Shown piece by piece: positions 44,859 through 54,105 of a stretch of DNA of 64,000 nt (its first letter is position 1; every line of letters begins with the position of its first letter). The notes beneath the pieces are model-generated. The model had not been told where the DNA came from. It searched no databases and saw nothing but the letters and a program-made list of their open reading frames with translations. A program made the translations under genes and the position numbers. The DNA is from Paracoccus lutimaris (lineage in GTDB: Bacteria > Pseudomonadota > Alphaproteobacteria > Rhodobacterales > Rhodobacteraceae), in NCBI RefSeq assembly GCF_003337565.1, contig NZ_QPJL01000001.1:1-64000 (forward strand), given 5' to 3'.

Positions 44859-46374
44859 CCCTTCTCCTCCGTTCGTTTTCATATGCGTCACGGAAATCCG
44901 CGCCGACCTCACCCAGAAAGCGGTCTTCGGCGGCACGGGCAATTTCGCGGTAGCGTTCCTGATAGAGGCGCCACAGCTTGGCGCTGCGTCCTCCCGCGAT
45001 CAGGCTTTCCAGCAGGCCGACATTCTCCATCGCCTTCTCGATCTCGTCCGGGTCAAAGCGGTCGATCATCCGCCGCAACGCTGCCTGAAGCGCGGTCCAG
45101 GTCCGCAGATGATGGTCGGCCAGATCCCGGAATGCCTCGTTCACCGCGTCGTCGGCAGCCAAATAGCCGCGCCGTTGCGGTTCCATGAAGCTTGCCAGCA
45201 CATCCTCGGGCGAGGCAAGGAATTTCAACGGGTTCACATTCGCGCTGGCGATGATCGTCTGCGCGACCCGGGCCTTTTGCTTGGCCTCGGCACGGCTGCG
45301 CAGCAACAGCATGACGCCCTCGACCAGAAGGCGCGTCGACCGCCCGATCCGTTCGGCCTGCTGAACCGGATCGCCGTCGAATTGTGACGGCTCGAGACCC
45401 ATGCCGCGCAGCAATGCCGCGTAAAGATCGCTGTCGGCGGCGGCCGGTTCTGCGCCGGGGGCAGGCGGTGCCGGATCGGGCACGAGCGGCGGCCTTTGCG
45501 GTTCGGCTTTCACCACCGCTGCCAATGGCGGTTCGGTTCGCGGGGCAGGGGCAGGCTCTGGCGTGGCTTCGGGCTGTGGCTCAGGCTCAGGCTCTGGCGC
45601 GGTCTCGGGGGGCTGCGTCGCGAGGGGTTGGGACCAGCCGGCGAAAAGGTCGGGCTTGGCACCGGGCATCGCGGCAGGGGCGCGATCCCGTGCGGGATCG
45701 TCGCCGGGGGGCAGGGGTGCGGCGGAATCGCCGAAATAGTTGCTGCGCCCGCCGGCGCCGGATCTGGCGGCAGGCTCCGCAGCCGGCGGCGTATCGCCGG
45801 GGCCTGCGAATGCCTTGCGCAGATCCAGCCCGAAGGGATCGTCCTGATCCAGTGGCCGGGGTTGGTGGGCTGGCTCGCGGCGGCGTTCGCGGCTGCGGTC
45901 GCTGCTGGCAAGACCGAAAGGATCGGGCAGGTCCTTCGGGCGCTCGACAGGTTCGGGCGGCGGCGGCTCGTCCGCATCGCGGCCGAATTCAAAGCTCATC
46001 CGGCCCGGCGCCGGGCCGGGGGCCGGGCGTGGCGCGGGACCGGGTCCCGCCGCCGGACCCGAGACCGCCTCGACCCGCAGCACGAAATCGCCCATGCGCA
46101 GCCGCATGCCCGGCTCGATCGGCACCGCATTGCTGGCGCCGACCGGATGGGCGGCATTGTCGATGAACAGCCCGCCGCTTGAGGCATCCATGGCCAGCAC
46201 CCGCCCGTCCTTTTCGGTCAGGATGCAGTGCTGGCGCGAAATGAACATGTCGGGATCGTTCAACGTCCAGTCGGCTTCGTCGCTGCGCCCGATGACCAGC
46301 CGCCCGCCATCGAAGACACGCTCGGTCACGGCCTGCGTATGGGGTGCGGATTCGATGACCAGTCGCAGGCTCAT
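44839..46374 (-). CDS. tagH: T6SS-associated FHA-domain protein TagH
   Basis: 511 residues. N-terminal FHA domain (about 1-95) with LVIGRSDEADWTLNDPDMFISRQHCIL, the phosphothreonine-reading core. A long Pro/Glu-rich disordered linker (about 110-305) follows, then a helical C-terminal TagH domain starting LYAALLRGMGLEP. Fha proteins link T6SS assembly to threonine phosphorylation; no PpkA kinase is encoded here, so a separate kinase or phosphorylation-independent use is possible. Overlaps tssG by 4 bases. Confidence 0.9.
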   Translation of the reverse strand: MSLRLVIESAPHTQAVTERVFDGGRLVIGRSDEADWTLNDPDMFISRQHCILTEKDGRVLAMDASSGGLFIDNAAHPVGASNAVPIEPGMRLRMGDFVLRVEAVSGPAAGPGPAPRPAPGPAPGRMSFEFGRDADEPPPPEPVERPKDLPDPFGLASSDRSRERRREPAHQPRPLDQDDPFGLDLRKAFAGPGDTPPAAEPAARSGAGGRSNYFGDSAAPLPPGDDPARDRAPAAMPGAKPDLFAGWSQPLATQPPETAPEPEPEPQPEATPEPAPAPRTEPPLAAVVKAEPQRPPLVPDPAPPAPGAEPAAADSDLYAALLRGMGLEPSQFDGDPVQQAERIGRSTRLLVEGVMLLLRSRAEAKQKARVAQTIIASANVNPLKFLASPEDVLASFMEPQRRGYLAADDAVNEAFRDLADHHLRTWTALQAALRRMIDRFDPDEIEKAMENVGLLESLIAGGRSAKLWRLYQERYREIARAAEDRFLGEVGADFRDAYENERRRRDDQSNS

Positions 46375-47402
46375 GCAGCGTCCCTCCCGGTGCCGGCATC
46401 GGCGGTGCCGCGGATGATCCCGTGAAAGCACAGCTCGTCCCCGTCGCGGCCGGGCCGGGGATCGATCCAGGTCGTGCGACCGATGCGGCAGCTGCCTAGC
46501 CGCGCCCTTGGCACCTCGCCCGCCGCAAGGATCAGCCGCAGATCGAATTCGACATCATGGCCCTGGGCAAAGACCAGCGCGTGACACAGCCGGGCCCGGG
46601 CCTGCGGATCGTCGGCGAAGTAATCGAACTCGGCCCGGGTCAGCGGCCCCAGCCGGATTTCCGCCCGGGACTGGCGGTCGAATTGGCGCGCGCCGATCAC
46701 GGCGCCGGTTCCCAGCCGGGTATAGCGGGTGCCGACGCGGGTCTGCAGATGGTCGGGAATATCGATCCAGACTCCGACGAATTCGGACAGTGACACCGGC
46801 ACGCCCAGCACGCTTTGCAGGAATGCCGTCAACCGCTCGGGACTGCGGGTCTCTTGCGCCAGCGAGGTCGCATGCCGCAGCTTGGCGCTGTCAAGGCGGC
46901 TGTCCCTGCCACGGGTACCCGGCAGGCCGATGCCCGTCATCGCCCGCATCATCGCCACCACGCGGCCGCCTTCGCCATGCGCGATCTGGATATCCGCCCG
47001 TGCATCGGCCCAGGCGCGCCAGTAAAGCGCCAGCATCCGGTGCTGGAGCATGTTGAGAAAGTCCAGAAACGAGGTATCGGCCGTCGCCTCGCTGCCGGTG
47101 CCACCGAACCAGCGGCTGGATTGGCGTGCGAGGATCCAGCGCGTCAGATGCAGCGGCATCGGCCCTTCGGGTCCGATCAGGCCCAGCACATTGACCGAGA
47201 TCTGCGGCTTTTGACCGTCCTGGCCGGCGATAACCTCGGCCACGTCGCTGACCGCGAAGGACTGCCGCGCCATCTGGCCCAGCCGGGCCGGCTCGGCGTC
47301 CGCGCCGCCCGCCCGGCCAAAGCGCATCGTCGCCGTCTCGAACTGCCGCAGCAGGTCGAAGAAATCGGTATTGGCGATATCGGGCGGCGGCGCTTGTGTC
47401 AT
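46371..47402 (-). CDS. tssG: T6SS baseplate protein TssG
   Basis: 343 residues of the TssG/ImpH family: FFDLLRQFETATMRFGRAG at 14-32, ISVNVLGLIGPEGPMPLHLT near the middle and FLDFLNMLQHRMLALYWRAW after it are the family signatures. It forms the TssF2-TssG baseplate wedge. ATGA overlap at both ends fixes the start at 47402. Confidence 0.94.
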   Translation of the reverse strand: MTQAPPPDIANTDFFDLLRQFETATMRFGRAGGADAEPARLGQMARQSFAVSDVAEVIAGQDGQKPQISVNVLGLIGPEGPMPLHLTRWILARQSSRWFGGTGSEATADTSFLDFLNMLQHRMLALYWRAWADARADIQIAHGEGGRVVAMMRAMTGIGLPGTRGRDSRLDSAKLRHATSLAQETRSPERLTAFLQSVLGVPVSLSEFVGVWIDIPDHLQTRVGTRYTRLGTGAVIGARQFDRQSRAEIRLGPLTRAEFDYFADDPQARARLCHALVFAQGHDVEFDLRLILAAGEVPRARLGSCRIGRTTWIDPRPGRDGDELCFHGIIRGTADAGTGRDAA

Positions 47403-49285
47403 ATCAGCGCCCGCGTGCCGGTCCTGATCGGCCATGAAACCTCGGTTTGCGACTGCGTCAGCCGGGTCCGGGTGCGGACAAAGGAATTCACTGCGGCATG
47501 GCGGGCGAAAAGCCGCGCCAGCAGCGCCGAGAGCAGCAGCGCGCTGCCGCCGGAAAGCAGCGTTTCATTGACGTCCAGCGTGATCTCGGTGCCATGGGCA
47601 AAGCAGCGAGGGCCGGGGATCTCAAGCCGCTCGATCAGTGGGCGCGACTGCACCCGCACCAGTGACTCGCCGTGGCGGATCAATGTCGGGTCGCCGCGAT
47701 CGGCATAAAGCCTGACCAGCGCGCGCAGCGGCTCGGCGTCACGTTCGTCTGCGGCAAGCGAGATGTGATCAAGACTGAGCTGCGCGATCCAGCGCCAGGT
47801 CAGATCGTCCATCTGCGTCTCGCCGGCGGCACCCGACGGCAAGGTGGCGCGCAGCGAGGGGCGGGGGCGGCGCATCGGCGCAAGCAACCTGACCTGCTGG
47901 ACCGGATCACCGGTTTCCAGCGTCAGCGTCGGCCGGTCATCCAGGATCGGCAGGTCGCGATTGGTGCACAGCGCCCGGATGTCCAGCCGGGTGACCGGCG
48001 GCGCGCTGCGATTGCTGGCGGGACGGGCGACCGAGATATAGAAATCATCGCCGGAATAGCTGGAGCGGGTCTGGCCGCGCCGCACCTCCTCGGTATCAGG
48101 GCGGCGCGGCCGGCGCTCGGTGGTATAGACATGACCGTTTTCGCCCCGTGCCTCGACCGAGATCAGCGGTGTCAGCCGCGCCTGCGGACCCTCGATCGCG
48201 GCATCGTCGACGCGCAGAAGGCGATAGATCTCGAAATCCTTGGGCCGCGTCCTGTCGGCATGGACAAGATGGGCCGAGCGCCCGGCGCGCAACTCGACGA
48301 TATTGCATTCATGCTCGAACAGGTTGACGGCGGGGGTCGCGAAAAGCCGGAAGTCCTCGGCCGTGGCACTGGCAAGCTCAGCGTTGGGGCGCGACAGCAG
48401 GATCACGATCTCAAGTTCGGTCTGCGGCTCGCGACAGGCACGCACGGCACGCGCGAGGCCGCCCAGGCGCGCGAAGTGAAACCGCTCGGGCATCAGGAAA
48501 TATTCGCGCAGCAGCCGGTAGCCCTCGAAGGATTCGCGCACCCGTGGCAGCAGCATCTCATCGTCCGAGATGCCGACCATGGCCGGCGACTCGATCGGTA
48601 TGAAGACCGATTTGCCGTCCGCAGGCCGGGCCAGAGCCCCGACGCCAAAGCCGAAGATCGAATCGAAGATCGCGCCGCCGCGCTGGCCGGCACCGAAAAA
48701 CACCGGCAGCGATTCCAGCGACAGTTCGGACAGCGTGCCGGTGCCGCGGCGGCGCAGCCGCAGCCGCAACGCGGCCTCGGCGTCGCGGGTGACGCGCTCG
48801 GACAGCCCGATCTGCGCCAATGCGCCCTTGTCCTGCAGATAGTCGACCGTAGCCAGTAACAGCGGCCACATCTGCACCGCCTGCGTCGTCGTATAGGTGC
48901 AGCGGGTCCGGCTGCCCTCGCGCAGCGACGAGATCAGCCGCGTGCCGCGGCGCACGATATGCCCGTCCAGCATCTGATCGACCTGCGGGCCGGGCACCAG
49001 GTCGACCAGGGTCATGGCCGGTGCCGGACCGGCCAGATCGGGATAGAGCGTGTCGATCAGATCGCGCACATAGCGGCTGGATTCGACATCGATCTTGAGC
49101 CGGGTGCGCGCGGCCAGATAGGCCACGCCCTCGAGCAGGCGCTCGACATAGGGGTCGGGGCAGGGCACGGAATCCAGCGACAGGTTGCGCGCGACATTGG
49201 GATGCAGCGCCGCGAACCCCGTCGCAAGCGAGCGGATGTGCTGAAGCTCTTCCTCATAATAGTCAAGGAAGACCCGATCCATCAT
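47399..49285 (-). CDS. tssF: T6SS baseplate protein TssF
   Basis: 628 residues, TssF/ImpG family. Begins FLDYYEEELQHIRSLATGFAALHP and continues RNLSLDSVPCPDPYVERLLEGVAYLAARTRLKID, the standard N-terminal pattern with a small substitution. It pairs with TssG and TssE to build baseplate wedges. Overlaps tssE and tssG by ATGA; full length. Confidence 0.95.
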   Translation of the reverse strand: MMDRVFLDYYEEELQHIRSLATGFAALHPNVARNLSLDSVPCPDPYVERLLEGVAYLAARTRLKIDVESSRYVRDLIDTLYPDLAGPAPAMTLVDLVPGPQVDQMLDGHIVRRGTRLISSLREGSRTRCTYTTTQAVQMWPLLLATVDYLQDKGALAQIGLSERVTRDAEAALRLRLRRRGTGTLSELSLESLPVFFGAGQRGGAIFDSIFGFGVGALARPADGKSVFIPIESPAMVGISDDEMLLPRVRESFEGYRLLREYFLMPERFHFARLGGLARAVRACREPQTELEIVILLSRPNAELASATAEDFRLFATPAVNLFEHECNIVELRAGRSAHLVHADRTRPKDFEIYRLLRVDDAAIEGPQARLTPLISVEARGENGHVYTTERRPRRPDTEEVRRGQTRSSYSGDDFYISVARPASNRSAPPVTRLDIRALCTNRDLPILDDRPTLTLETGDPVQQVRLLAPMRRPRPSLRATLPSGAAGETQMDDLTWRWIAQLSLDHISLAADERDAEPLRALVRLYADRGDPTLIRHGESLVRVQSRPLIERLEIPGPRCFAHGTEITLDVNETLLSGGSALLLSALLARLFARHAAVNSFVRTRTRLTQSQTEVSWPIRTGTRALI

Positions 49286-50001
49286 CTATCCTCCATCCGT
49301 GTCGTGGCGCGGCCGTTGTCCAGATCGATCAGCGTCGACAGCCGCAACCGTTCCGGCACCGGCGTCAGCATCAGCAGGGCGTCGATCTCGACCCGCAGGC
49401 CGGTCGCTTCCCCGGTATTCACGGTGACCCGGATCGAGTCCCGCCGCAGCCGCGGCTCGAAGATCGCCAGCACCTCTTTCAACTCGCGGGCCAGCGCCTC
49501 GGTGTCGAAATCCGATCCGCGACGCCCGGAAAAGGGCGGCACCCCGTAATTCAGCACCGAACGCCGGATCTCGGGGTAGTCCCGCAGCAGGTCGTCGGGG
49601 CTTTGGGTGGAAAGCATCTCGTGTTCGGACAGCAAATAGGCCACCTCCAGCCGCTCGGTGTTGAACAGCATCTCGATGTCGCGCCGGACCGCCTCGCGCA
49701 GCACCTCGGATGTCACCACCACCCCGCCTTCCTTTAGCCGCGACTGGCGCTGAAGGATCCTGCCCAGCCGATGTGCCCGCAGCCGCGCGTCATCGTCCAG
49801 CCGGGACTCGGCGGCGATCGCCTGTGCGCCGCCAGCCAGCAGGGTCTCGACGGCCTGCTCGTTGTCCAGCAGCTTGCCCAACTCACGTCTGAGCGCCGCA
49901 GCCTCGGCGCCCAGGTCGTGCAGTTCATCCACGAGCCGGTCCCACAGCGAGGGCTGGAGCGCCTCGCGGATGGCCTGCGGCGTATCGGTGCGATCGATCA
50001 C
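49282..50001 (-). CDS. tssE: T6SS baseplate protein TssE with long N-terminal extension
   Basis: 239 residues; TssE is usually about 130-170. The gp25-like domain occupies about 95-225 (VLREAVRRDIEMLFNTERL, DDLLRDYPEIRRSVLNYGVPPFSG, then IRVTVNTGEATGLRVEIDALL). The additional N-terminus of about 90 residues has a helical, charged character (LWDRLVDELHDLGAEAAALRRE). TssE initiates sheath assembly at the baseplate. It lies 35 bases after hcp and overlaps tssF. Confidence 0.9.
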   Translation of the reverse strand: MIDRTDTPQAIREALQPSLWDRLVDELHDLGAEAAALRRELGKLLDNEQAVETLLAGGAQAIAAESRLDDDARLRAHRLGRILQRQSRLKEGGVVVTSEVLREAVRRDIEMLFNTERLEVAYLLSEHEMLSTQSPDDLLRDYPEIRRSVLNYGVPPFSGRRGSDFDTEALARELKEVLAIFEPRLRRDSIRVTVNTGEATGLRVEIDALLMLTPVPERLRLSTLIDLDNGRATTRMEDR

Positions 50002-50036
50002 CTGTCAGCCCCGTGCGCGCAACAGAGCACCTTGGG

Positions 50037-50513
50037 TCACGTTGCCGCGAGGATATCGTACTCGATCGGGTGCTCGCCGCCTTTCGTCAGGTCGTTCGCA
50101 TCCTGGATATACATGATCTTGATCTTGTCAAAGCTGAGCGTGAAGCTGTCGACCGGGTTGCCGCCGCTACCGCCCGAAACCTGATAATTCTCGACAAGGG
50201 TGTTTTGCATCGTGATCTGCAGGTAGTCGGAATGCTCTTCCCCCTGGTCCTTCCGCAGCGTCATCACCACTTCCTTCAGGTTGACGGCCTTGATGCAGGC
50301 CTTCGCCAGGTAGGGTGACGAGGCATCGTAGTCCTTGCTGATCGAGAGCGATTGTATCTCGGGCAGGCCGCTTTCGCGCTGGCCGCCGGAATTGCGGAAG
50401 GCGGATCGACTGACCCCCCAGGAAAAGGACGCGATCACGATCTCGTTCTCGTGACCCTTCCGCACGCTTTCGCCCTTGATGTCGGCGATCTTCAAGTAGC
50501 CGCTGAATGCCAT
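50037..50513 (-). CDS. hcp: T6SS tube protein Hcp
   Basis: 158 residues, the normal size. MAFSGYLKIADIKGESVRKG and EIVIASFSWGVS are the start of the beta-barrel; SISKDYDASSPYLAKACIKA follows. Hexameric rings stack into the inner tube carrying effectors. Only one copy is in the window. It is separated from tssC by 105 bases with a strong hairpin, so its expression can be set separately. Confidence 0.95.
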   Translation of the reverse strand: MAFSGYLKIADIKGESVRKGHENEIVIASFSWGVSRSAFRNSGGQRESGLPEIQSLSISKDYDASSPYLAKACIKAVNLKEVVMTLRKDQGEEHSDYLQITMQNTLVENYQVSGGSGGNPVDSFTLSFDKIKIMYIQDANDLTKGGEHPIEYDILAAT

Positions 50514-50558
50514 GACAATATCCTTTCATGTCTCTGTTTCGGGCCTTGTTGGCGAAAG

Positions 50559-50586
50559 GTGCGGGCCTGAACGTGCAGGCCCGCAC
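50559..50586 (-). promoter_or_regulatory. Strong hairpin between tssC and hcp
   Basis: GTGCGGGCCTG (50559-50569) pairs perfectly with CAGGCCCGCAC (50576-50586) around 6 bases. On the minus strand it is followed by CTTTCG, too weak for a clear terminator. It lies between two co-oriented genes and probably acts as a processing or stability element that raises hcp mRNA, or as a partial terminator. Confidence 0.55.
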
Positions 50587-50618
50587 CGGGTTCGTATGGT
50601 GGCAGCAGCCATACGTGG

Positions 50619-52130
50619 TCAGGTGCTCTTGACCGACGGCAGTTCGGACACGAGGCGCAGGCTCGCATTGATGCCTTCCAGCTGGTAATGCGGGCGCAGG
50701 TAGAAGCGTGCGTTGTAATACCCCGGGCGCCCTTCGACGCTGTCCACCTGGACCTCTGCCGCAGCCAGCGGACGCTTGGCCTTGTCGCGGTCGTCCGCCA
50801 TGGCCGGGTTCGTCAGCACATAGCGGTTGATCCATTCGGACAGCCATTTCTGCATGTCGCCGCGCTCCTTGAAGGTGCCGACCTTGTCGCGGGCGATGGC
50901 CTTCAGGTAATGGGCGAAGCGCGCCACCGGGAACAGATAGGGCAGGTTCGCCGATAGCCGCTCATTCGCCTGGGCGTCGGGATCGACCAGCCGCCCGGCC
51001 CGGGCCTCGTCATCTTGCAGGCTATGCGCGCCGATGAAGGCGGCGACATCGGTGTTCTTGCGGTGCAGGATCGGCATCATGCCCAGCTTGGCCAGCTCGG
51101 CCTCGCGCCGGTCGTCGATGGCGATCTCGGTCGGGCATTTCATCGCCACGCTGCCATCGTCGGTCGGGAAGGTATGGACCGGCAGGTTCAGGACCGAACC
51201 GCCCGATTCCACGCCCCGGATCTGCGTGCCCCAGCCATAAAGCTTGTGGCTGCGGTTGATGTTCACGCCCATCGCGAAAGCCGCGTTCATCCAGACATAG
51301 TGGTCGTGCTTGCCGTCGATCTGTTCCTCGAAGGCGAAGCCCTTCACCGGCACAGTGTCGGCGCCATAAGGCAGCCGCCCCAGCACCCGCGGCATGGTCA
51401 GGCCGATATAGCGCGCATCCTCGCTTTCGCGCAGCGATTGCCAGCTGGCGAATTCCGGGCCCGAGACGATCTGCTGGAGGTCCTGCGGATTGGGCAGTTC
51501 CTGCCAGCTTTCCATCCGGAACAGCTGCGGCGCGGCGGCGGCGATGAAGGGCGCATGGGCCGAGGCGCAAACCCCCGAGAGGTTGCGCAACAGCCCGACA
51601 TCCTTCGGCTTGTGGCCGAATTCATAAGCCCCGATGAGCGCGCCGAGCGGCTCGCCCCCGAACATCGAATACTCGTCGGTATAGATCTTCTTGAAGACCG
51701 GCGACTGGTCCCACATCTGGCCTTCGTAATCTTCGAGCACGTCGGCCAGCTCGTCCTTCTTGATGTTGAGGACCCGGATCTTCAGCTTGGAGTCGGTCTC
51801 GGTGTTGTTGACCAGATAATGCAGGCCGCGCCACGTGCCCTCGATCTGGCGCACCTTCTCGTCATGCAGGATCTCGTTCATCTGATTAGACAGGACCTGG
51901 TCGATTCCGGCGATCAGCGACTTGATCGACCTGATCGCATTGCCCGAAATCGTGGCCGTGCCCGAGCGCTCTTTCGCGGCAACGGCAAGGTTTGCGACCA
52001 GCGATTGCAGTTTCTCGCCGTCGCGGTCCTTGACCCGGAAATCCTTTTCCAGAAGTTCGCTGAACTCGGCCAGGTCGATGGCCTCGGCTTCGGCCGCTCC
52101 GGCGGCGACCTGCTGCTTTTCCTCTGCCAT
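50619..52130 (-). CDS. tssC: T6SS sheath large subunit TssC (VipB)
   Basis: 503 residues. VRQIEGTWRGLHYLVNNTETDSKLKIRVLNI is the family core, then DEYSMFGGEPLGALIGAYEF, and FAWASQ-type variants follow as in EvpB/VipB. It forms the contractile sheath with TssB. It begins 2 bases after the tssB stop. AGGCTGAGC lies upstream of the ATG. Confidence 0.97.
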   Translation of the reverse strand: MAEEKQQVAAGAAEAEAIDLAEFSELLEKDFRVKDRDGEKLQSLVANLAVAAKERSGTATISGNAIRSIKSLIAGIDQVLSNQMNEILHDEKVRQIEGTWRGLHYLVNNTETDSKLKIRVLNIKKDELADVLEDYEGQMWDQSPVFKKIYTDEYSMFGGEPLGALIGAYEFGHKPKDVGLLRNLSGVCASAHAPFIAAAAPQLFRMESWQELPNPQDLQQIVSGPEFASWQSLRESEDARYIGLTMPRVLGRLPYGADTVPVKGFAFEEQIDGKHDHYVWMNAAFAMGVNINRSHKLYGWGTQIRGVESGGSVLNLPVHTFPTDDGSVAMKCPTEIAIDDRREAELAKLGMMPILHRKNTDVAAFIGAHSLQDDEARAGRLVDPDAQANERLSANLPYLFPVARFAHYLKAIARDKVGTFKERGDMQKWLSEWINRYVLTNPAMADDRDKAKRPLAAAEVQVDSVEGRPGYYNARFYLRPHYQLEGINASLRLVSELPSVKST

Positions 52131-52132
52131 GC

Positions 52133-52663
52133 TCAGCCCGCCTGTTCAGAATTGGTTGCAGCGACTGCCTGTTCGGCGACCTGCTGGAGCAGCGGCTCAT
52201 TGTTCAGCAGTTGCGCGATCCGCTTCTCGGCATCGACCTTGCCGTCCATGTAGCTCAGCAGCTCTTCAAGCTGGCGGCGCATCTTCAGCAATTCGCTGAG
52301 CGCCGGCACCTGCTCGGCGATCTTGTCGGGGGCGAAGTCGCTCATGCTCTTGAAGCTCAGATCGACGAAGAGTTCCTCCTCTCCCTCCGAGCCGGGCAGG
52401 GTGTTTGGCACCCGCGTCTTTACCCGCGGCGACAGCGCCTCCATGAACTTGCCGAAGCGGCCGGCATCGGTCTCCACGAAGCTGCGCTCGCCGACCGGCT
52501 TCGTGGCCTCTCGGGTTTCGGATTCGCCGGCCAGATCGGCCATCACGCCCATCACGAAAGGCAATTCGATGGTGGTCGGACTGCCATAATGTTCGACGTC
52601 ATAGGCGATCTGGACGCGCGGCGCCCGGTTTCGCTCGATGACCTTCTGCTTGCTCTCGCTCAT
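52133..52663 (-). CDS. tssB: T6SS sheath small subunit TssB (VipA)
   Basis: 176 residues. NRAPRVQIAYDVEHYGSPTTIELPFVMGVMADLAG near the start and VDLSFKSMSDFAPDKIAEQVP in the second half are the TssB signatures. C-terminal residues mediate the contact with TssC. Length normal. Lies 49 bases after tssA. Confidence 0.96.
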   Translation of the reverse strand: MSESKQKVIERNRAPRVQIAYDVEHYGSPTTIELPFVMGVMADLAGESETREATKPVGERSFVETDAGRFGKFMEALSPRVKTRVPNTLPGSEGEEELFVDLSFKSMSDFAPDKIAEQVPALSELLKMRRQLEELLSYMDGKVDAEKRIAQLLNNEPLLQQVAEQAVAATNSEQAG

Positions 52664-52712
52664 CCTCGACCCTTTCCGTTATTGCTGCTTTTCCATCCGT
52701 ATTCTCTGGTTT

Positions 52713-53846
52713 TCAGTTTTCTTTATTATTGATGCCGGCGATGTCGCGGAATTCGCGCAACCCCGACGGTGCCACCTCCTGCATCAATTGCAGAAAATCC
52801 ATCGACACCATCCGGCGCAGGCGACGGGCGACATGCGGGATTGGGCTGGACGGTTCCGAGCGTTCGTAAAAGGCAATGATCCGGTCCAATGCCGATTCGA
52901 CATCATCGCGCGAATTAATTGCGCCATTCTGCGCCTTCGCCACCGGGGCAGCGCCATCGGCCGGAGCCGACGCGTCGCTGGTCGATCCGGCATGTTCCGC
53001 CGCGCCTGGATCGGCGGCGTCGGAACTGGCCTCGGCCAGCGCCTTTTCCAGCGCCTTGCGGCAGCTGGTCAGAAGTCCGGTCAATCCGGTCAGGGCCAGC
53101 CCGCCATCGCCGCCGAAGCCGGTTTTCTCGCCGAAACTTGCCGCGAGCCTTTCAAGACCGGACAATGCCGCGCCAATGCCCGCTGCCATCGCCGCGACAT
53201 CCTCGGCCTGTTCGGCGGCCATCACACGGCAGGCGAGTGCGGCGCGTCTGGCGCGCTCGCCGTGACGGGCAAGGATATCGTCCTGTTCGGCCTTGCTCAG
53301 ACCCGAGGCCGCCCGGTTCAGCACGTCGAAATCCGACAGGAGCACCGAGGCGACATCACTGTAGGACACCGGCCCGATTCCGCGCGGGCTGAAGACGACG
53401 CCGAAACGCAGATCGCCCAGCAAGCCGTTGTCGTCGTTTTCCAGTTGCCGCAATGCGTTGGCCCGCGGCATCGTGGCCATTTTCGGATCGTCGCGTGCGC
53501 GCAGGACGGGGTGAATGCTGTCCCAGTATTCATCGAGATTGCGGCTCAGCATGCCCAATCCCTGCGACAGCCCTTCGAACCCCTCGGTCGCGAAAAGCAC
53601 CCGCACCATGATCACCAGCAGCCGCAGGTCGCGGCCATCGGCTGCAAGCGTCTCGCCCAGCGAGGCGATTTCCGCCCAATCCACCGGCGGCGCGGACTCG
53701 TTGACCGATCCGTCGGCCTTGACCCGATTGGCGCGCGCGGCTGGTTCCAGCAGGCGTTCGACCGAGTTGAAGCGCGCATCGTTCCTCAACTCCACCCCCG
53801 AAGGTTGGTCACCGGGAAGCGGAGCAAGGAGGCTCTCCAGATTCAT
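52713..53846 (-). CDS. tssA: T6SS protein TssA
   Basis: 377 residues. N-terminal ImpA_N domain: LLAPLPGDQPSGVELRND and DLRLLVIMVRVLFATEGFEGLSQGL. The middle is Ala-rich and the C-terminal end SMDFLQLMQEVAPSGLREF is typical. TssA organises sheath polymerisation from the baseplate. It is the first gene of the T6SS operon, so its expression sets the whole operon. A hairpin covers its ribosome site (53854-53870). Confidence 0.92.
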   Translation of the reverse strand: MNLESLLAPLPGDQPSGVELRNDARFNSVERLLEPAARANRVKADGSVNESAPPVDWAEIASLGETLAADGRDLRLLVIMVRVLFATEGFEGLSQGLGMLSRNLDEYWDSIHPVLRARDDPKMATMPRANALRQLENDDNGLLGDLRFGVVFSPRGIGPVSYSDVASVLLSDFDVLNRAASGLSKAEQDDILARHGERARRAALACRVMAAEQAEDVAAMAAGIGAALSGLERLAASFGEKTGFGGDGGLALTGLTGLLTSCRKALEKALAEASSDAADPGAAEHAGSTSDASAPADGAAPVAKAQNGAINSRDDVESALDRIIAFYERSEPSSPIPHVARRLRRMVSMDFLQLMQEVAPSGLREFRDIAGINNKEN

Positions 53847-53853
53847 GCCACGA

Positions 53854-53870
53854 TACCTTCTAAAAAGGTA
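53854..53870 (-). promoter_or_regulatory. Short hairpin overlapping the tssA ribosome site
   Basis: On the minus strand TACCTT (53870-53865) pairs with AAGGTA (53859-53854), whose AAGG is the only Shine-Dalgarno candidate, 9 bases before the tssA ATG. The rest of the 259-bp divergent region (53847-54105) shows no further gene; it should hold the promoters of both the T6SS operon and the effector cassette. Confidence 0.4.
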
Positions 53871-54105
53871 ACAAATAATCTGAGGATATTCACTTGAACT
53901 CACAGTCTTACAGATAAGCCCGATTCTGGCAACGCCTCCAAGGATAAGTGCCGGCCACGGTTTCGCCCGATGGTTAATTGGCTTTTCGCCGGCGCAGGCC
54001 GTCCGTCTGGCGCAATTCGCAGGCTTGATGATTACAAGCCTTGGTGAATCGCAGCCGCCGTGAAATACTGTGCTTATTCTTATTCCGTCGAATGCGAGAC
54101 GGCTC

